Below are positions 1 through 8,983 of a stretch of 52,287 nt of DNA, piece after piece. Made by a program: the position numbers and the translations under genes. How positions within the stretch are numbered: the stretch's first letter is position 1; every line of letters begins with the position of its first letter. This DNA comes from Hyphomicrobiales bacterium (GTDB taxonomy: Bacteria > Pseudomonadota > Alphaproteobacteria > Rhizobiales > Rhizobiaceae), in assembly GCA_900468625.1 (NCBI GenBank), contig UBUL01000028.1, positions 1 to 52,287 of the forward strand, given 5' to 3'. The notes under the pieces were generated by a model. It was given only the letters and a program-made list of their open reading frames with translations. It was not told where the DNA came from and did no database searches.

Positions 1-24
1 TTCCGAACGCATGGGGTGAGTGAT

Positions 25-83
25 GGCGCTCGCGACAGTGAGCGCCGCGCATCGTGCCGCCGGCCAAAAGCCGCCGGCGTTTT
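25..83 (+). terminator. Intrinsic terminator of an upstream gene outside the window
   Basis: Two hairpins lie in tandem. GGCGCTC (25-31) pairs with GAGCGCC (40-46). CGCCGGC (58-64) pairs with GCCGGCG (73-79) and is followed at once by TTTT (80-83). The second hairpin plus T-run has intrinsic terminator form on the plus strand, so it probably ends a transcript entering from the left. The remaining bases up to 236 show no supported gene. Confidence 0.6.
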
Positions 84-236
84 AAATGACGGCGTGTTCG
101 CCCTTGCGGATGTCCGCTTTCCCGGAATGGCGTCTTGCGCGCCAATCACTCCGCTGCCATTTGGAGCCGCGATCGCCTCCAGTTTCTCATGACACCCATG
201 GCCTCGCGCACGCTCGCGGCCCGGAGCGAAGCGATG

Positions 237-887
237 TCAGCTTGCCGATGCGGCGGTGAAAACCGCAAGCTGCGCCTCGAAGGCGCGCCTGTATGCGGGC
301 CGGGCTTCGCCGCGGGCAACATAGGCCGAAAGGTTTTCATATTCGCGCAGCATGCCTGATTCCCTCAGCCTCAGCAGGACCGATATCATCAGAAGATCGC
401 CGGCGCTGAACGCGCCATCGAGCCAGTCGGCGTCGCCGAGGCGAGCGGAAAGCCCGTTCAGCCGCTGGCGGATGCGTTCGTCGATCATGGACAGGCGCTG
501 CTTGTACCAGGTCTGATCGCGCTCCTGGAACCTTGCGGTCGCACGCTCGATGATCGGCGGCTCTATTGTGGAGAGCGCGGCAAACATCCATGTGATCGCG
601 CGGGCTCGCGCGCCTGCATCATCGGGCAACAGGCCTGCGTGGCGTTCTGCGATATGGAACACGATCGATCCGGATTCGAACAAGGCGAGATTGCCTTCTT
701 CATAGGTGGGAATCTGCCCAAAGGGATGAAGCTCGATATGTGCGGGCTCCTTCATTGCCTTGAAGGAAAGCAGGCGCACCTCGTAAGGCTGGCCGACCTC
801 TTCGAGCGCCCAGCGAACGCGCATATCGCGCGCCAGACCTCTGCCGCGATCGGGCGAGTTTTCAAAGGCGGTAATCGTTATCGTCAT
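237..887 (-). CDS. Glutathione S-transferase family protein
   Basis: 216 residues, the usual cytosolic GST length. The N-terminal thioredoxin-like half has a family-typical segment near residues 55-75 (GQIPTYEEGNLALFESGSI), where Pro and the Glu-Ser pair bind the glutathione gamma-glutamyl group. The C-terminal half is an all-helical domain containing a DWLDGAFSAGDLLMISVLLR segment, the usual N-capping/hydrophobic staple region. The likely role is cytosolic conjugation or reduction using glutathione; the substrate cannot be read from sequence. The start at 887 gives a complete beta1 strand. It lies downstream of, and in the same direction as, the LysR gene at 1039-1962, with about 150 bases between. 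Confidence 0.88.
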   Translation of the reverse strand: MTITITAFENSPDRGRGLARDMRVRWALEEVGQPYEVRLLSFKAMKEPAHIELHPFGQIPTYEEGNLALFESGSIVFHIAERHAGLLPDDAGARARAITWMFAALSTIEPPIIERATARFQERDQTWYKQRLSMIDERIRQRLNGLSARLGDADWLDGAFSAGDLLMISVLLRLRESGMLREYENLSAYVARGEARPAYRRAFEAQLAVFTAASAS

Positions 888-1038
888 TGCGGCTCTCCGT
901 GCTTGTCCGTCTTAAAGACGACCGGCCCGGCGGGATTCCGACACCCGTTTGCGAAATAGTTCCTGGCCGAGGACATGCCGGATACCGTCAGGCTGCCGAA
1001 AGAAACCGCGCCGTTTCATCCATTTCCGGGGGATCGAT

Positions 1039-1962
1039 TCATGGGTAGATGGAGCGGCACACGCGCGCCACGATATTGCGCAGCCATCGATGAGCGGGAT
1101 CGGCATCGGCGCGCGGATGCCATATGGCGGCGATGAGTATTTCAGGCGTTTCGAACGGCAATTCGAAGCTGCGAATGCCAAGCCTGGCCACCCCCTCGTT
1201 CACTTTGCCCTTGCCGAGGCAGGAGAGGGGAACGGCCGCGATGAAATCCGTCGATGCTGCAATTCTCATTGCATCTGGGAAGCCTGGCACGACAACGCGG
1301 ATTTCCCGTTTCAGACCCTTCCGTTCCAAGGCCTCGTCGACCGCATCGGCAAATTCTCCCCGCCTGGAAACGGCGATGTGGCCGCCGGCCGCATAGCGCT
1401 TCGCCGTCACCGCCCCGCCCGCCAGCACGGGATGACCTTCCCGTGCCAGCCCGACCAGTCGATCGCGAATAAGCAGACGCGTGCGCAACTCGGGTGCGGG
1501 CACGCCCAGTACGCCGATTTCCAGATCGATCAGTCCTTCCCGCAGCGTATGCGGCTCCTTGTCCAGTTTGAGTGCGAACCGGACGCGAACGCGGGGGGCG
1601 GCTTCGGTAATGGCCGACACGAGGGGCGCAGACATCAGTTCAAGAAAGGCCTCGCTGACGCGGATCGAAAAGGTGGTTTCCAAGGTTGCAATATCGAGTT
1701 CGCTTGCGGCCGGCCGCAGAATGGTCCGCGCATCTTCGGTTACGGCGTGGACACGATCGCGCAGACTTTCGGCAAAGCGTGTCGGCACGAGAGATCTGCC
1801 TGCCCTGACGAGCAACGGGTCACCCGTTACGGAGCGCAGCCGAGACAGCGTCCGGCTCATGGCGGACGGACTAAGTCCCAGCCGCTTCGCCGCCTCGGTC
1901 ACGCTGCCTTCGGCAAGCAGGACGTCAAGCGCCACGAGGAGATTGAGGTCGATATCTTCCAT
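1039..1962 (-). CDS. LysR-family transcriptional regulator
   Basis: 307 residues from the chosen ATG at 1962, which begins MEDIDLNLLVALDVLL, the canonical start of NodD/NahR-like LysR proteins; upstream in-frame starts would add about 16 untypical residues. The winged HTH spans roughly residues 4-62 (GSVTEAAKRLGLSPSAMSRTLSRLR). The remainder is a LysR substrate-binding domain with inducer-pocket architecture. It is transcribed divergently from the short-chain dehydrogenase at 2097 with 134 bases between, the standard arrangement for a LysR protein regulating its neighbour and itself. The effector is unknown. Confidence 0.9.
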   Translation of the reverse strand: MEDIDLNLLVALDVLLAEGSVTEAAKRLGLSPSAMSRTLSRLRSVTGDPLLVRAGRSLVPTRFAESLRDRVHAVTEDARTILRPAASELDIATLETTFSIRVSEAFLELMSAPLVSAITEAAPRVRVRFALKLDKEPHTLREGLIDLEIGVLGVPAPELRTRLLIRDRLVGLAREGHPVLAGGAVTAKRYAAGGHIAVSRRGEFADAVDEALERKGLKREIRVVVPGFPDAMRIAASTDFIAAVPLSCLGKGKVNEGVARLGIRSFELPFETPEILIAAIWHPRADADPAHRWLRNIVARVCRSIYP

Positions 1963-2096
1963 GATGACTGGGTAGATCATATCGGGCCGGCCGCATAGCG
2001 TCCGGCGCAACTATTCTTTGCATTCCGTGCGTCTGGCGAAATCCATATTGCACTTTCATATTGGCCTTACGGTAACCAGCAAAGGAGGCATGCGAC

Positions 2097-2804
2097 ATGC
2101 CCTCATCATCCTCCACAGGCACCATCCTCTTAGTCGGCGCATCGCGCGGGCTCGGTCACGCCATGGCCGAAGAATTCTTCAAGAAGGGCTGGTCCGTCAT
2201 CGGCACGGTGCGGGCGTCGGCATCAAGGACGAAGCTTCACGATCTGGTTGACAGCTCCGGCGGCCGCGTCACCATCGAAATGCTCGACATCAATGAACCG
2301 GAGCAGCTTGCGTCGCTGCGCCGGCGTCTCAATGGCCGGGTTCTCGACATTCTGTTCGTCAACGCCGGCACGACCAATGTCCCGACCGAAACGATCGGCG
2401 AGGTCACGACCGAGGAATTCGTCCGCGTCATGGTGACGAACGCGCTCAGCCCGATGCGAACCGTCGAGGGGCTGCAGGACCTTGTCTCGCCCGCGGGGCT
2501 GATCGGCGTGATGTCGTCGGGGCAGGGCAGTGTCAGCAACAATACGACGGGTATGCGGGAAGTCTATCGCGGCAGCAAGGCGGCCTTGAACACCCTGATG
2601 CGCAGCTACGCCGCCCGGCACGCGAGCGATGCGCGGGCATTGGTGCTCATGGCTCCTGGTTGGGTCAGGACCGATATGGGCGGCCCGGACGGACGGCTGA
2701 CGATCGAGGAAAGCGTTCCGAATCTGGTGAACGTACTTCTCGGTCAACGAGGAAAGCCGGGCCTGGAATATCTGGATTATCTCGGTCGAACGGTTCCTTG
2801 GTGA
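2097..2804 (+). CDS. Short-chain dehydrogenase/reductase (SDR)
   Basis: 235 residues. The Rossmann nucleotide-binding motif is near the N terminus (LLVGASRGLGHAMAE, residues about 11-25, a GxxxGxG form). NAG follows at the end of beta4 (LFVNAGTTN). The catalytic Tyr-x-x-x-Lys is in VYRGSKAALN, with Ser in VMSSGQGS upstream. PGWVRTDMGG matches the family's post-catalytic PG motif. It is a probable cytosolic NAD(P)-dependent oxidoreductase with unknown substrate. A strong Shine-Dalgarno, AAAGGAGG, sits a few bases upstream of the ATG. It is divergent from the LysR gene and is its likely target. Confidence 0.9.
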   Translation: MPSSSSTGTILLVGASRGLGHAMAEEFFKKGWSVIGTVRASASRTKLHDLVDSSGGRVTIEMLDINEPEQLASLRRRLNGRVLDILFVNAGTTNVPTETIGEVTTEEFVRVMVTNALSPMRTVEGLQDLVSPAGLIGVMSSGQGSVSNNTTGMREVYRGSKAALNTLMRSYAARHASDARALVLMAPGWVRTDMGGPDGRLTIEESVPNLVNVLLGQRGKPGLEYLDYLGRTVPW

Positions 2805-3261
2805 GCATATGAATGGCAGGTTGCGCACAGCCATTCCGCAATTTACCGGAGCAGCTCCATTCGTCCTTCTTTGGGCAGCAGATCGCGCGCGCTCGTCAAA
2901 GCATTTGGCCGAATACACAACGGAAATGCTTCGAACCACCCGACCGACCCCAAACATTCGTTGGACCGCTGTCGCCTTTGCAGCCACTCGGTTATCGCGT
3001 CATTTTGGACAGTCGCCTCATCGCCTTGAGTTGAAGGAGGTACGCGCGTTAATGTGGTGCCGTTCTTTTTGTGGTATCGACTCCAATCCTTCACGTCTTG
3101 AAGCCTCCGGCAAACTCGGTACGGCTTAGACATGAGGAGGTTGTGAGCGGTGATCTGATCCCGGCATACCTGTGATAACGGCGGGCTTGAGCTTGTGCCC
3201 GTTAGGCTATTGGCGTTAACAAAACGTGGGATGACGGATATGATTTGGGACCTGGTGCTCG
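2805..3261. other. Intergenic stretch, no gene supported
   Basis: 457 bases between the SDR and the helicase. Open frames exist on both strands (for example 2809-3129 plus), but none shows a recognisable motif, good ribosome-binding site or family-like composition. No hairpin with a T-run was seen. Confidence 0.5.
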
Positions 3262-6200
3262 ATGGATTTGACTGAACGGCAGTTTCGATCCCTGTTCGAC
3301 GCGCGTACCTGGGAGCGTGGCGTTTCCTATGCACGACAGGGACGAGTTTCACGCGTTCGCCATGAGGCGGACGGGAATATCACCGCATCGGTTCGCGGCA
3401 GCGGCGGAAAAACGTATAGCCAGACGATTTCTCCGATCGGTGACGGGCGGGGCTTAAGCGGCAGATGCAATTGCCCGGTCGGCATCAATTGCAAGCATGT
3501 GGCGGCGGTATGCCACGACGTCGCTGCCCAGCACACAGAAAGTTTTATGAAGGATGATACAGCGATTTTGTCAGCTGATCGTCCGAAACCTACCTTGCCG
3601 CAGGAGTTGCCGACATTGGTTTCCCAATGGCTCGGTATGTTGCGGCATGCCAAAGCTCAAGGTGATGACGATCCGGAAGACTGGCCGGCGACTGTCAGAG
3701 ATCGCTTGCTCTATATTCTCGATGAGAATGTAAGGAGTGGCTTGACCGTCGAGACGATGAAGACATCCGTGCTGAAATCGGGCGGTTACGCAAAGGCAAG
3801 ACGCTACGACACCTCTCGGCTGACAAGCATCGATTGTCCCAAATTCATTCGTCCGCAGGATCTGCGGATCCTCGGGCGGATCCGCATTCTAGGGGTCACG
3901 GCTCATACTGGATATTATTATCCCGCAACGACAGTTCCAGCCGCAGAGGAACTCGTTTCACTCATCGACATGATCGTGCGGACGGGACGCGGTAGATGGA
4001 AGAATCCAGAGGGACCGGTCCTGTTCATGGGGAGCGAACGACGAGCGCAGTTTTTCTGGGACATGCAGGCTGACGGTCGCCAAACACTCGTCCTGAAGGA
4101 TAAGCAGGAAAAATTAATTCACCCGCTCGCCATCGATCCCCCCATGTTCATCGATACGCAAACCGGCGAGATGGGGCCTCTTGTGACCAACACTTCGGCG
4201 AGCATGCTTTCGGTTCTGCTGAAGGCGCCGGCCATCGCTCCCGAGGATATCGTCGCGGTCGCTCAAGGGGTTTTCGAGATCGGTATTGCAGATATCCCCG
4301 AGCCCTCGATGATCGCGGCTGAAACTCGCCAGGGCCGTGCTCCAATTCCTTGTCTGAAGCTGCTTGTCACCAAGGCGACGCGGCATGATTCCTATGGCTG
4401 GAATACGAAAGCCGTGCGCCTGCCGACGATCAGGCTCAGCTTCGATTATAACGGACACGTCGTTGAAGGCCGATCCGGTGACAAAGAGCGATTTGTGGAA
4501 GGTGGCAAGATGATCACCTTCTTGCGCGATCAGCAGGCAGAAGAACAGGCCCACAGCCGGCTTGAGGACGCCGGGGCCAAATATGCGGTGGACATGATGG
4601 AAACATTGCCGCGTAATGCCAGGGATGAGGATCTCTACTTTTCGGATCCGGATGACGAGGAATTCGACGATTTTGGAGATCCTGACATTGATGCGCCGCA
4701 AGTCGCTGTGCTGCAGTTCATGGCGACGGTTGTCCCCCGCCTGAAAGCTGAAGGCTGGCGGATCGACACCTCTTCTGACTGGCCATTTTCCTTTTATGAA
4801 GGGGGTGTCGAAATCCGCGGCGCGGCCATGCCTCAGAAGAGGACCGCAGATAACGACTGGTTTTCGTTTGGTCTCAACCTGTTGGCGGATGGTCATAAGG
4901 TCGATCTAGTGCCAACAATTCTGCAGTTGCTGACGCAACTGGACTTTATCGATTGCGACGATGAGGACTGGGAGGATGCCGTTGGCGCCGTCCTTGACGG
5001 GATGAAACTCTATCCGCAACTGGGAGACGGACGCTACGTCGCTCTTGACGCGCCCTTGCTTATTCCGCTGCTACGCGTGTTTCTGACAGCGAGTGGTCTT
5101 CTCGACGGCTTTCACCGTGCCGAAGCAGGACGCGTTCACGATGTCATCGATGCGCTCGACGGCTGCGGAGTTGCTTTTGACGGTGCCGCGGAACTACTTG
5201 CGCTCGGGCGCAGGCTGCAGGCCCTTGCCCTTACCGCGGACGTCGAGCCGCCCGCCAGCTTCCATGGAGCATTGCGGCCGTATCAGGCGATGGGCTACGG
5301 CTGGTTATGTGCACTTGGAGAGACCGGGTTCGGAGGCGTTCTTGCTGATGATATGGGCTTGGGCAAGACGATACAGACACTGGCGTTTCTGGCACGGCGC
5401 CTTTTGCCAAAGGACGCGCCAAAGACACTTGCATTGCTTGTGGTGCCAACCAGCCTCGTTCATACCTGGAGGCGGCAGGCAGCACTGTTTGTGCCCGACC
5501 TCAAGGTCCTGGCCTTGCACGGGCCGGGTCGGCAGAAGGATGTCATGATCATCGACGATCATCATGTCGTGATCACCACGTATGCGCTGCTTCACCGCGA
5601 TTTGGGTATTCTGGCATCCCGGCAATGGGATGTCGTCATTCTGGATGAGGCGCAAGCCGTCAAGAATCCAGCCTCCGGCGTTGCCAGGGCGATCCGCGGC
5701 CTGAATGCCCGGATGCGGCTGGCTCTGACCGGTACGCCGATGGAAAACTCGCTTATGGACCTTTGGTCGCTTTACGACTGGCTGGTTCCCGGTCTTCTCG
5801 GCGATCGAAAGAATTTTCGATCGCGTTTTGTCATTCCGATCGAGAAGCAGGGAGATTCGCGCGCGCAAGCCGCCCTCAATGTCCGCATCCGGCCGTTCAT
5901 GCTGCGGCGAACCAAGCAGCAGGTTGCAATCGATCTGCCGGAGAAGACCGAAATCACCGAGCTTGTGCCTTTGGGCAAGCAACAAGGCTCGCTCTATGAG
6001 GCGGTGCGTCTGGCCATGGACGAGCGGGTTCGCAAAACGATCGCCGAAAAAGGGCTGGCGGCAAGCCATATTACTATTCTCGACGCCCTGCTAAAGCTGA
6101 GACAGATTTGTTGCGACCCAACGCTTCTCAAACATGACGACGTCAAAGCCGTGACCGAGAGCGCGAAGCGGGAACGCTTGATCGAACTTCTGTCTGATTT

Positions 6201-6675
6201 GGTAGCGGAAGGACGTCGGGTTCTGGTCTTCTCGCAATTCGTCGAGATGCTGGACCTGATAGAAGCCGATGTCCAGACCCAAGGCTGGGCTTATGCCCGG
6301 CTGACTGGACGTACCGTGAACCGGGACGAGATCGTCGAGGGTTTCCAGAACGGTGATGTCCCGATTTTCCTGATCAGTCTGAAATCGGGTGGAACCGGCC
6401 TGACGCTGACTGCGGCCGATACCGTAATCCTTTACGATCCGTGGTGGAACCCAGCCGTCGAACGTCAGGCCATGGATCGTGTTCACCGCATCGGGCAAGA
6501 TCGCAAGGTCTTCGTCTACCGGTTGATCGCCGAAGGCTCGGTCGAGCAGGCGATTTGCGGGATGCAGGAGCGAAAGCAAGCCGTGGCCGACGCCCTGTTC
6601 GACGGCGGCGAAAGCAACCCATTCATGCTTGGCGAAGCCGAGCTCGAAGCCCTGTTCCGGCCGCTTCAGGAATAG
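3262..6675 (+). CDS. SNF2-family helicase with N-terminal SWIM zinc finger
   Basis: 1137 residues. A SWIM zinc finger occupies about residues 69-79 (CNCPVGINCKH, the CxCx5CxH form). A long middle region carries an acidic patch near residue 460 (DPDDEEFDDFGD). The SNF2 motor begins near residue 670. Motif I is DDMGLGKT (about 698), motif II is DEAQ (about 794) and motif III is LTGTPMENS. The C-terminal helicase lobe has GGTGL, then DPWWNPAVERQAMDRVHRIGQ near 1060. Bacterial proteins of this design are ATP-dependent double-stranded DNA translocases; their substrates are mostly unknown, with RapA-like RNA polymerase recycling and defence roles described for relatives. The gene stands alone, with no nuclease or methylase beside it. 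The ATG at 3262 has only a weak ribosome-binding site. Confidence 0.93.
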   Translation: MDLTERQFRSLFDARTWERGVSYARQGRVSRVRHEADGNITASVRGSGGKTYSQTISPIGDGRGLSGRCNCPVGINCKHVAAVCHDVAAQHTESFMKDDTAILSADRPKPTLPQELPTLVSQWLGMLRHAKAQGDDDPEDWPATVRDRLLYILDENVRSGLTVETMKTSVLKSGGYAKARRYDTSRLTSIDCPKFIRPQDLRILGRIRILGVTAHTGYYYPATTVPAAEELVSLIDMIVRTGRGRWKNPEGPVLFMGSERRAQFFWDMQADGRQTLVLKDKQEKLIHPLAIDPPMFIDTQTGEMGPLVTNTSASMLSVLLKAPAIAPEDIVAVAQGVFEIGIADIPEPSMIAAETRQGRAPIPCLKLLVTKATRHDSYGWNTKAVRLPTIRLSFDYNGHVVEGRSGDKERFVEGGKMITFLRDQQAEEQAHSRLEDAGAKYAVDMMETLPRNARDEDLYFSDPDDEEFDDFGDPDIDAPQVAVLQFMATVVPRLKAEGWRIDTSSDWPFSFYEGGVEIRGAAMPQKRTADNDWFSFGLNLLADGHKVDLVPTILQLLTQLDFIDCDDEDWEDAVGAVLDGMKLYPQLGDGRYVALDAPLLIPLLRVFLTASGLLDGFHRAEAGRVHDVIDALDGCGVAFDGAAELLALGRRLQALALTADVEPPASFHGALRPYQAMGYGWLCALGETGFGGVLADDMGLGKTIQTLAFLARRLLPKDAPKTLALLVVPTSLVHTWRRQAALFVPDLKVLALHGPGRQKDVMIIDDHHVVITTYALLHRDLGILASRQWDVVILDEAQAVKNPASGVARAIRGLNARMRLALTGTPMENSLMDLWSLYDWLVPGLLGDRKNFRSRFVIPIEKQGDSRAQAALNVRIRPFMLRRTKQQVAIDLPEKTEITELVPLGKQQGSLYEAVRLAMDERVRKTIAEKGLAASHITILDALLKLRQICCDPTLLKHDDVKAVTESAKRERLIELLSDLVAEGRRVLVFSQFVEMLDLIEADVQTQGWAYARLTGRTVNRDEIVEGFQNGDVPIFLISLKSGGTGLTLTAADTVILYDPWWNPAVERQAMDRVHRIGQDRKVFVYRLIAEGSVEQAICGMQERKQAVADALFDGGESNPFMLGEAELEALFRPLQE

Positions 6676-7119
6676 CGGGAGAAACTTTGACCAGATCAGC
6701 CGCGACGGCGAGATCTGAGCCGGAAAGCCACAGTGGACGACATCCCATTGACAAGTTTTGGATATCCGGAGCGTCGCAGGCTGGTTTGTACCCATTTCGG
6801 TCTTTGCTGGCGCTCGAGCCTGGTGGGGATCGTCAGATCGATGATACGGCTGGCCTCGTGCCTGCCAAGTTCATAAGGATTGCCGGCCGGCACAGGAATA
6901 CGGCCCGCCATGATAAGATTGCGGATGAGACCGATCCGTCGCCCTCTGGCGGACGGCGGTGCATGTTCACCTCTGGCGTCGATCCCGCGGCAGGCTCACC
7001 CACTCGGCATCTTGTACTTGAAAATAGGCCTTAGATATTGTGCCGGATAATCGTATGTAATCGGATTTTATGGAACTTCAGCGAGACTTCCTCACCAAGG
7101 TCGTCAAGGAGGAAGCATC
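6676..7119. other. Intergenic stretch, no gene supported
   Basis: 444 bases after the helicase. No open frame with a credible start and family-like composition was found. A possible ribosome-binding site (AAGGAGGAAG, about 7106-7115) belongs to the broken cold-shock gene that follows. Confidence 0.5.
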
Positions 7120-7321
7120 ATGCCTGCAGCTACCGTCAAGTCCTTCGGCAACCAAAAGGGTTCGGATTTATCGCTCCCGATGATGGTGGGATATACCTGT
7201 TCCTCCACATCTCGCGCTTCGGAGCGGTGGCTCGCTCGATAAGGGCACCAAAGTTGCCTGTGATCTCGGCGAGGACCGCAGAACCGGAAAGTCTAACGCG
7301 GAAAACGTCGGCATCCCCTAA
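7120..7321 (+). pseudogene. Cold-shock (CspA-like) protein gene, two frameshifts
   Basis: The ATG at 7120, behind a strong AAGGAGG, starts MPAATVKSFGNQK. The conserved RNP1 segment KGFGFIAPDDGG then appears one frame away, followed by YLFLHISRFGAV, which matches the RNP2 VFVHIS region. After about 7230 the family sequence continues in the third frame as SLDKGTKVACDLGEDRRTGKSNAENV and ends at a TAA at 7319-7321. Joined, the three pieces give one complete CSP of about 67 residues, the normal family length, so the gene carries two apparent single-base indels: one in the GGG run near 7150 and one near 7226-7232. It is either a decayed paralogue or an assembly error. An intact product would be a single-stranded RNA-binding chaperone. 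Confidence 0.8.
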
Positions 7322-7466
7322 CTCTGCATATAAGGCGAGCGAGAGGCTCCAGGTGGGGGCGCCCAACCCTCCTTTATCCCTTGTGGACGAATCACTTCCT
7401 TCCCTTGCCGAAAGGCAGGTTGCCCCTAGTTTGCGAATCTCTAATGATTTGCGAGGGTTAGTAATT

Positions 7467-7592
7467 GTGAGCTATGATTGGAGCGGCGTCAGGACACGGC
7501 GCATCAAAGCGATAAAGATGACGGTTTCGGTGGCGGTGGCCGTGGTCGTTCTGGGCACGCCGACAATGCTTTGGCTGAACGGTTCACTTTGA
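7467..7592 (+). CDS. Small single-span membrane protein, hypothetical
   Basis: A GTG start at 7467, preceded by GCGAGGG with suitable spacing, opens a 41-residue frame. The N-terminal part is Arg/Lys-rich (WSGVRTRRIKAIK). One hydrophobic helix follows (about residues 18-35, TVSVAVAVVVLGTPTMLWL) and the protein ends NGSL. Positive residues before the helix predict a cytoplasmic N terminus. No family is recognised. Short basic-then-hydrophobic proteins are common in rhizobia but are easily called by chance, so confidence is limited. Confidence 0.4.
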   Translation: MSYDWSGVRTRRIKAIKMTVSVAVAVVVLGTPTMLWLNGSL

Positions 7593-7727
7593 CCCGTCAA
7601 GGCGCGCGAACCGTTCGGTCGGTGATGCCCGCCCGCCCGCCGATCTCGGCTACTTCCTCGCGGCTTGCATGCCCTAACGCTTTCGCGATTTCCGACGATC
7701 GACGAAGCCGATAAATCGGCGGGGAAT

Positions 7728-8054
7728 TCAGGCGGCTTGATCGCAGTCCTGCTTCATTTCCCGCCTTGAGCAATAGTCAAGCTCGATTTCGAGCAGCCTT
7801 GTGGCTTGAGCAAGTGCATTTTCCGCCTCGGCGAACAAATGCGACCTATCGTCCGTTCTTGCCGCGCCGTAATCTGCGGCGCGCAGCAAAACGAACTCGG
7901 CAAGATCAATACATTCCGGCGTCGGCCGAACGAGGTTCAGGCAATAGCGCAGATTGATGGCGACCTCGAGAGCGAATTCGGCGGCGGAGAAATCCAATAT
8001 GGCGCCCGGTGGAGCTGAACGGGCCAGATATATCCTCCAGTCTTGGGTCGTCAT
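7728..8054 (-). CDS. Hypothetical helical protein
   Basis: 108 residues from the ATG at 8054, chosen because GGAGAGGG lies just upstream; the frame stays open further but lacks such a site. It begins MTTQDWRIYLARSAPPGAILDFSAAEF. Predicted helices continue through a middle segment NLVRPTPECIDLAEFVLLRAADYGAA to a charged C terminus with two Cys. No signal peptide or membrane segment is seen, so it is probably cytosolic. The family is not recognised; the composition and codon use resemble neighbouring real genes. Confidence 0.6.
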   Translation of the reverse strand: MTTQDWRIYLARSAPPGAILDFSAAEFALEVAINLRYCLNLVRPTPECIDLAEFVLLRAADYGAARTDDRSHLFAEAENALAQATRLLEIELDYCSRREMKQDCDQAA

Positions 8055-8464
8055 GGTTCCCTCTCCATCGGGTCGGTCGCGCGGGGCGTGACCTGTTTCG
8101 CCTGCCGGTTCTTGCAGAGATGTCATCAGGGTCCCGGCCATTGCATTTGCGTCGGCATGGCCCGGCGTGCCCGTAGTCATATCGGCTGGCGAAAGGCGCT
8201 TTCAATCACGCAATCACGCAATTGGGCTTCAGTCCGTTTCTGCCTCCGACGTTGGTCTGATGCCCCGTCGCCAAAAGGTCTCGCGTGCGATTGCTGAAGT
8301 CCAAACCGGGCTTTCTCCGCTTGATTAAGACTTGACCCCTTACGGTGTTGCGGCGATTTGATATGGGAATCAGAACCTTGCCAATCGGCGATGCGCAGCG
8401 GCGCTTTCGTGCCAGGGAGCGGCTGCTCGTTGCCGGATCCAATCGGAGCCTCAGGAGGCTACAG
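8055..8464. other. Intergenic stretch, no gene supported
   Basis: 410 bases between a minus-strand hypothetical gene and a plus-strand exported protein gene, so it must hold two divergent promoters. No clear consensus promoter was recognised. The only strong signal is AGGAGG at 8453-8458, which sets the start of the next gene. Confidence 0.5.
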
Positions 8465-8983
8465 GTGTCATTGCGTCGAAAGCTTATTGCTGTCCTGCCG
8501 TGTCTATCGCTGACCCTGGTCAACACGGCGCTGCCCTACACCGTCAAAATACACGGCGTTTCCGCGACATTCGTACAGCAGATGGCGGAGGCCAAAGGGG
8601 GTAACGGCAATGGCGGCGGAAACGGTAATGGCGGAGGCAATGGCAACGGCGGCGGCAATAGCGGCAACAGCGGTGGCAACGGTAATGGAAACGGAAACGG
8701 CAGTGGCAATGGGAATGGGAATGGGAATGGGAATGGGAATGGGAATGGCAAAGGAAAGGATAATGGCCAGTCGTCCAGCGCCAGGAGTGCAACCCAAAGC
8801 CAGGTCGATTCCGATCAATCGAGCGATGACGGCAATGGCTCGATTACCGTTCACCACAAGGATGGGATGAGCGAAAATATACGAAGCGGACGCTACGTGA
8901 TGAGGGATTCAAAGGGCCGTACCATCATCAACCGCACTGCGACGACCGCGGACGAGCAGCGGCTCAAATCCTTCCTTCACTGA
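8465..8983 (+). CDS. Gly/Asn-repeat exported protein
   Basis: 172 residues from a GTG at 8465, chosen because AGGAGG (8453-8458) lies six bases upstream; ATG codons further upstream have no such site. The N terminus (MSLRRKLIAVLPCLSLTLVN) is basic then hydrophobic, like a signal peptide or anchor. Next comes a low-complexity tract of Gly-Asn repeats (about residues 42-97), partly encoded by six perfect GGGAAT units (8711-8746). A conserved-looking C-terminal segment follows, with VHHKDGMSENIRSGRYVMRDSKGRTIINR, resembling short periplasmic domains of rhizobial proteins. It overlaps the convergent response regulator gene by 7 bases. The function is unknown; a cell-envelope or secreted role is inferred. 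Confidence 0.7.
   Translation: MSLRRKLIAVLPCLSLTLVNTALPYTVKIHGVSATFVQQMAEAKGGNGNGGGNGNGGGNGNGGGNSGNSGGNGNGNGNGSGNGNGNGNGNGNGNGKGKDNGQSSSARSATQSQVDSDQSSDDGNGSITVHHKDGMSENIRSGRYVMRDSKGRTIINRTATTADEQRLKSFLH
8711..8746 (+). repeat. Six tandem GGGAAT hexamers inside a CDS
   Basis: Six exact head-to-tail copies of GGGAAT encode Gly-Asn pairs. Because the unit is two codons, loss or gain of a copy changes the protein by two residues without breaking the frame. Confidence 0.95.

Noticed and set aside
949..1998. Plus-strand open frame opposite the LysR gene
   Set aside because: Antisense shadow with no motif; the LysR HTH and start on the minus strand are clear.
2809..3129. Plus-strand open frame of 106 codons after the SDR
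   Set aside because: No ribosome-binding site, motif or family-like composition.
7593..7727. Minus-strand frame SSEIAKALGHASREEVAEIGG
   Set aside because: Has a DUF3606-like feel but no start codon or full domain; too short to support.
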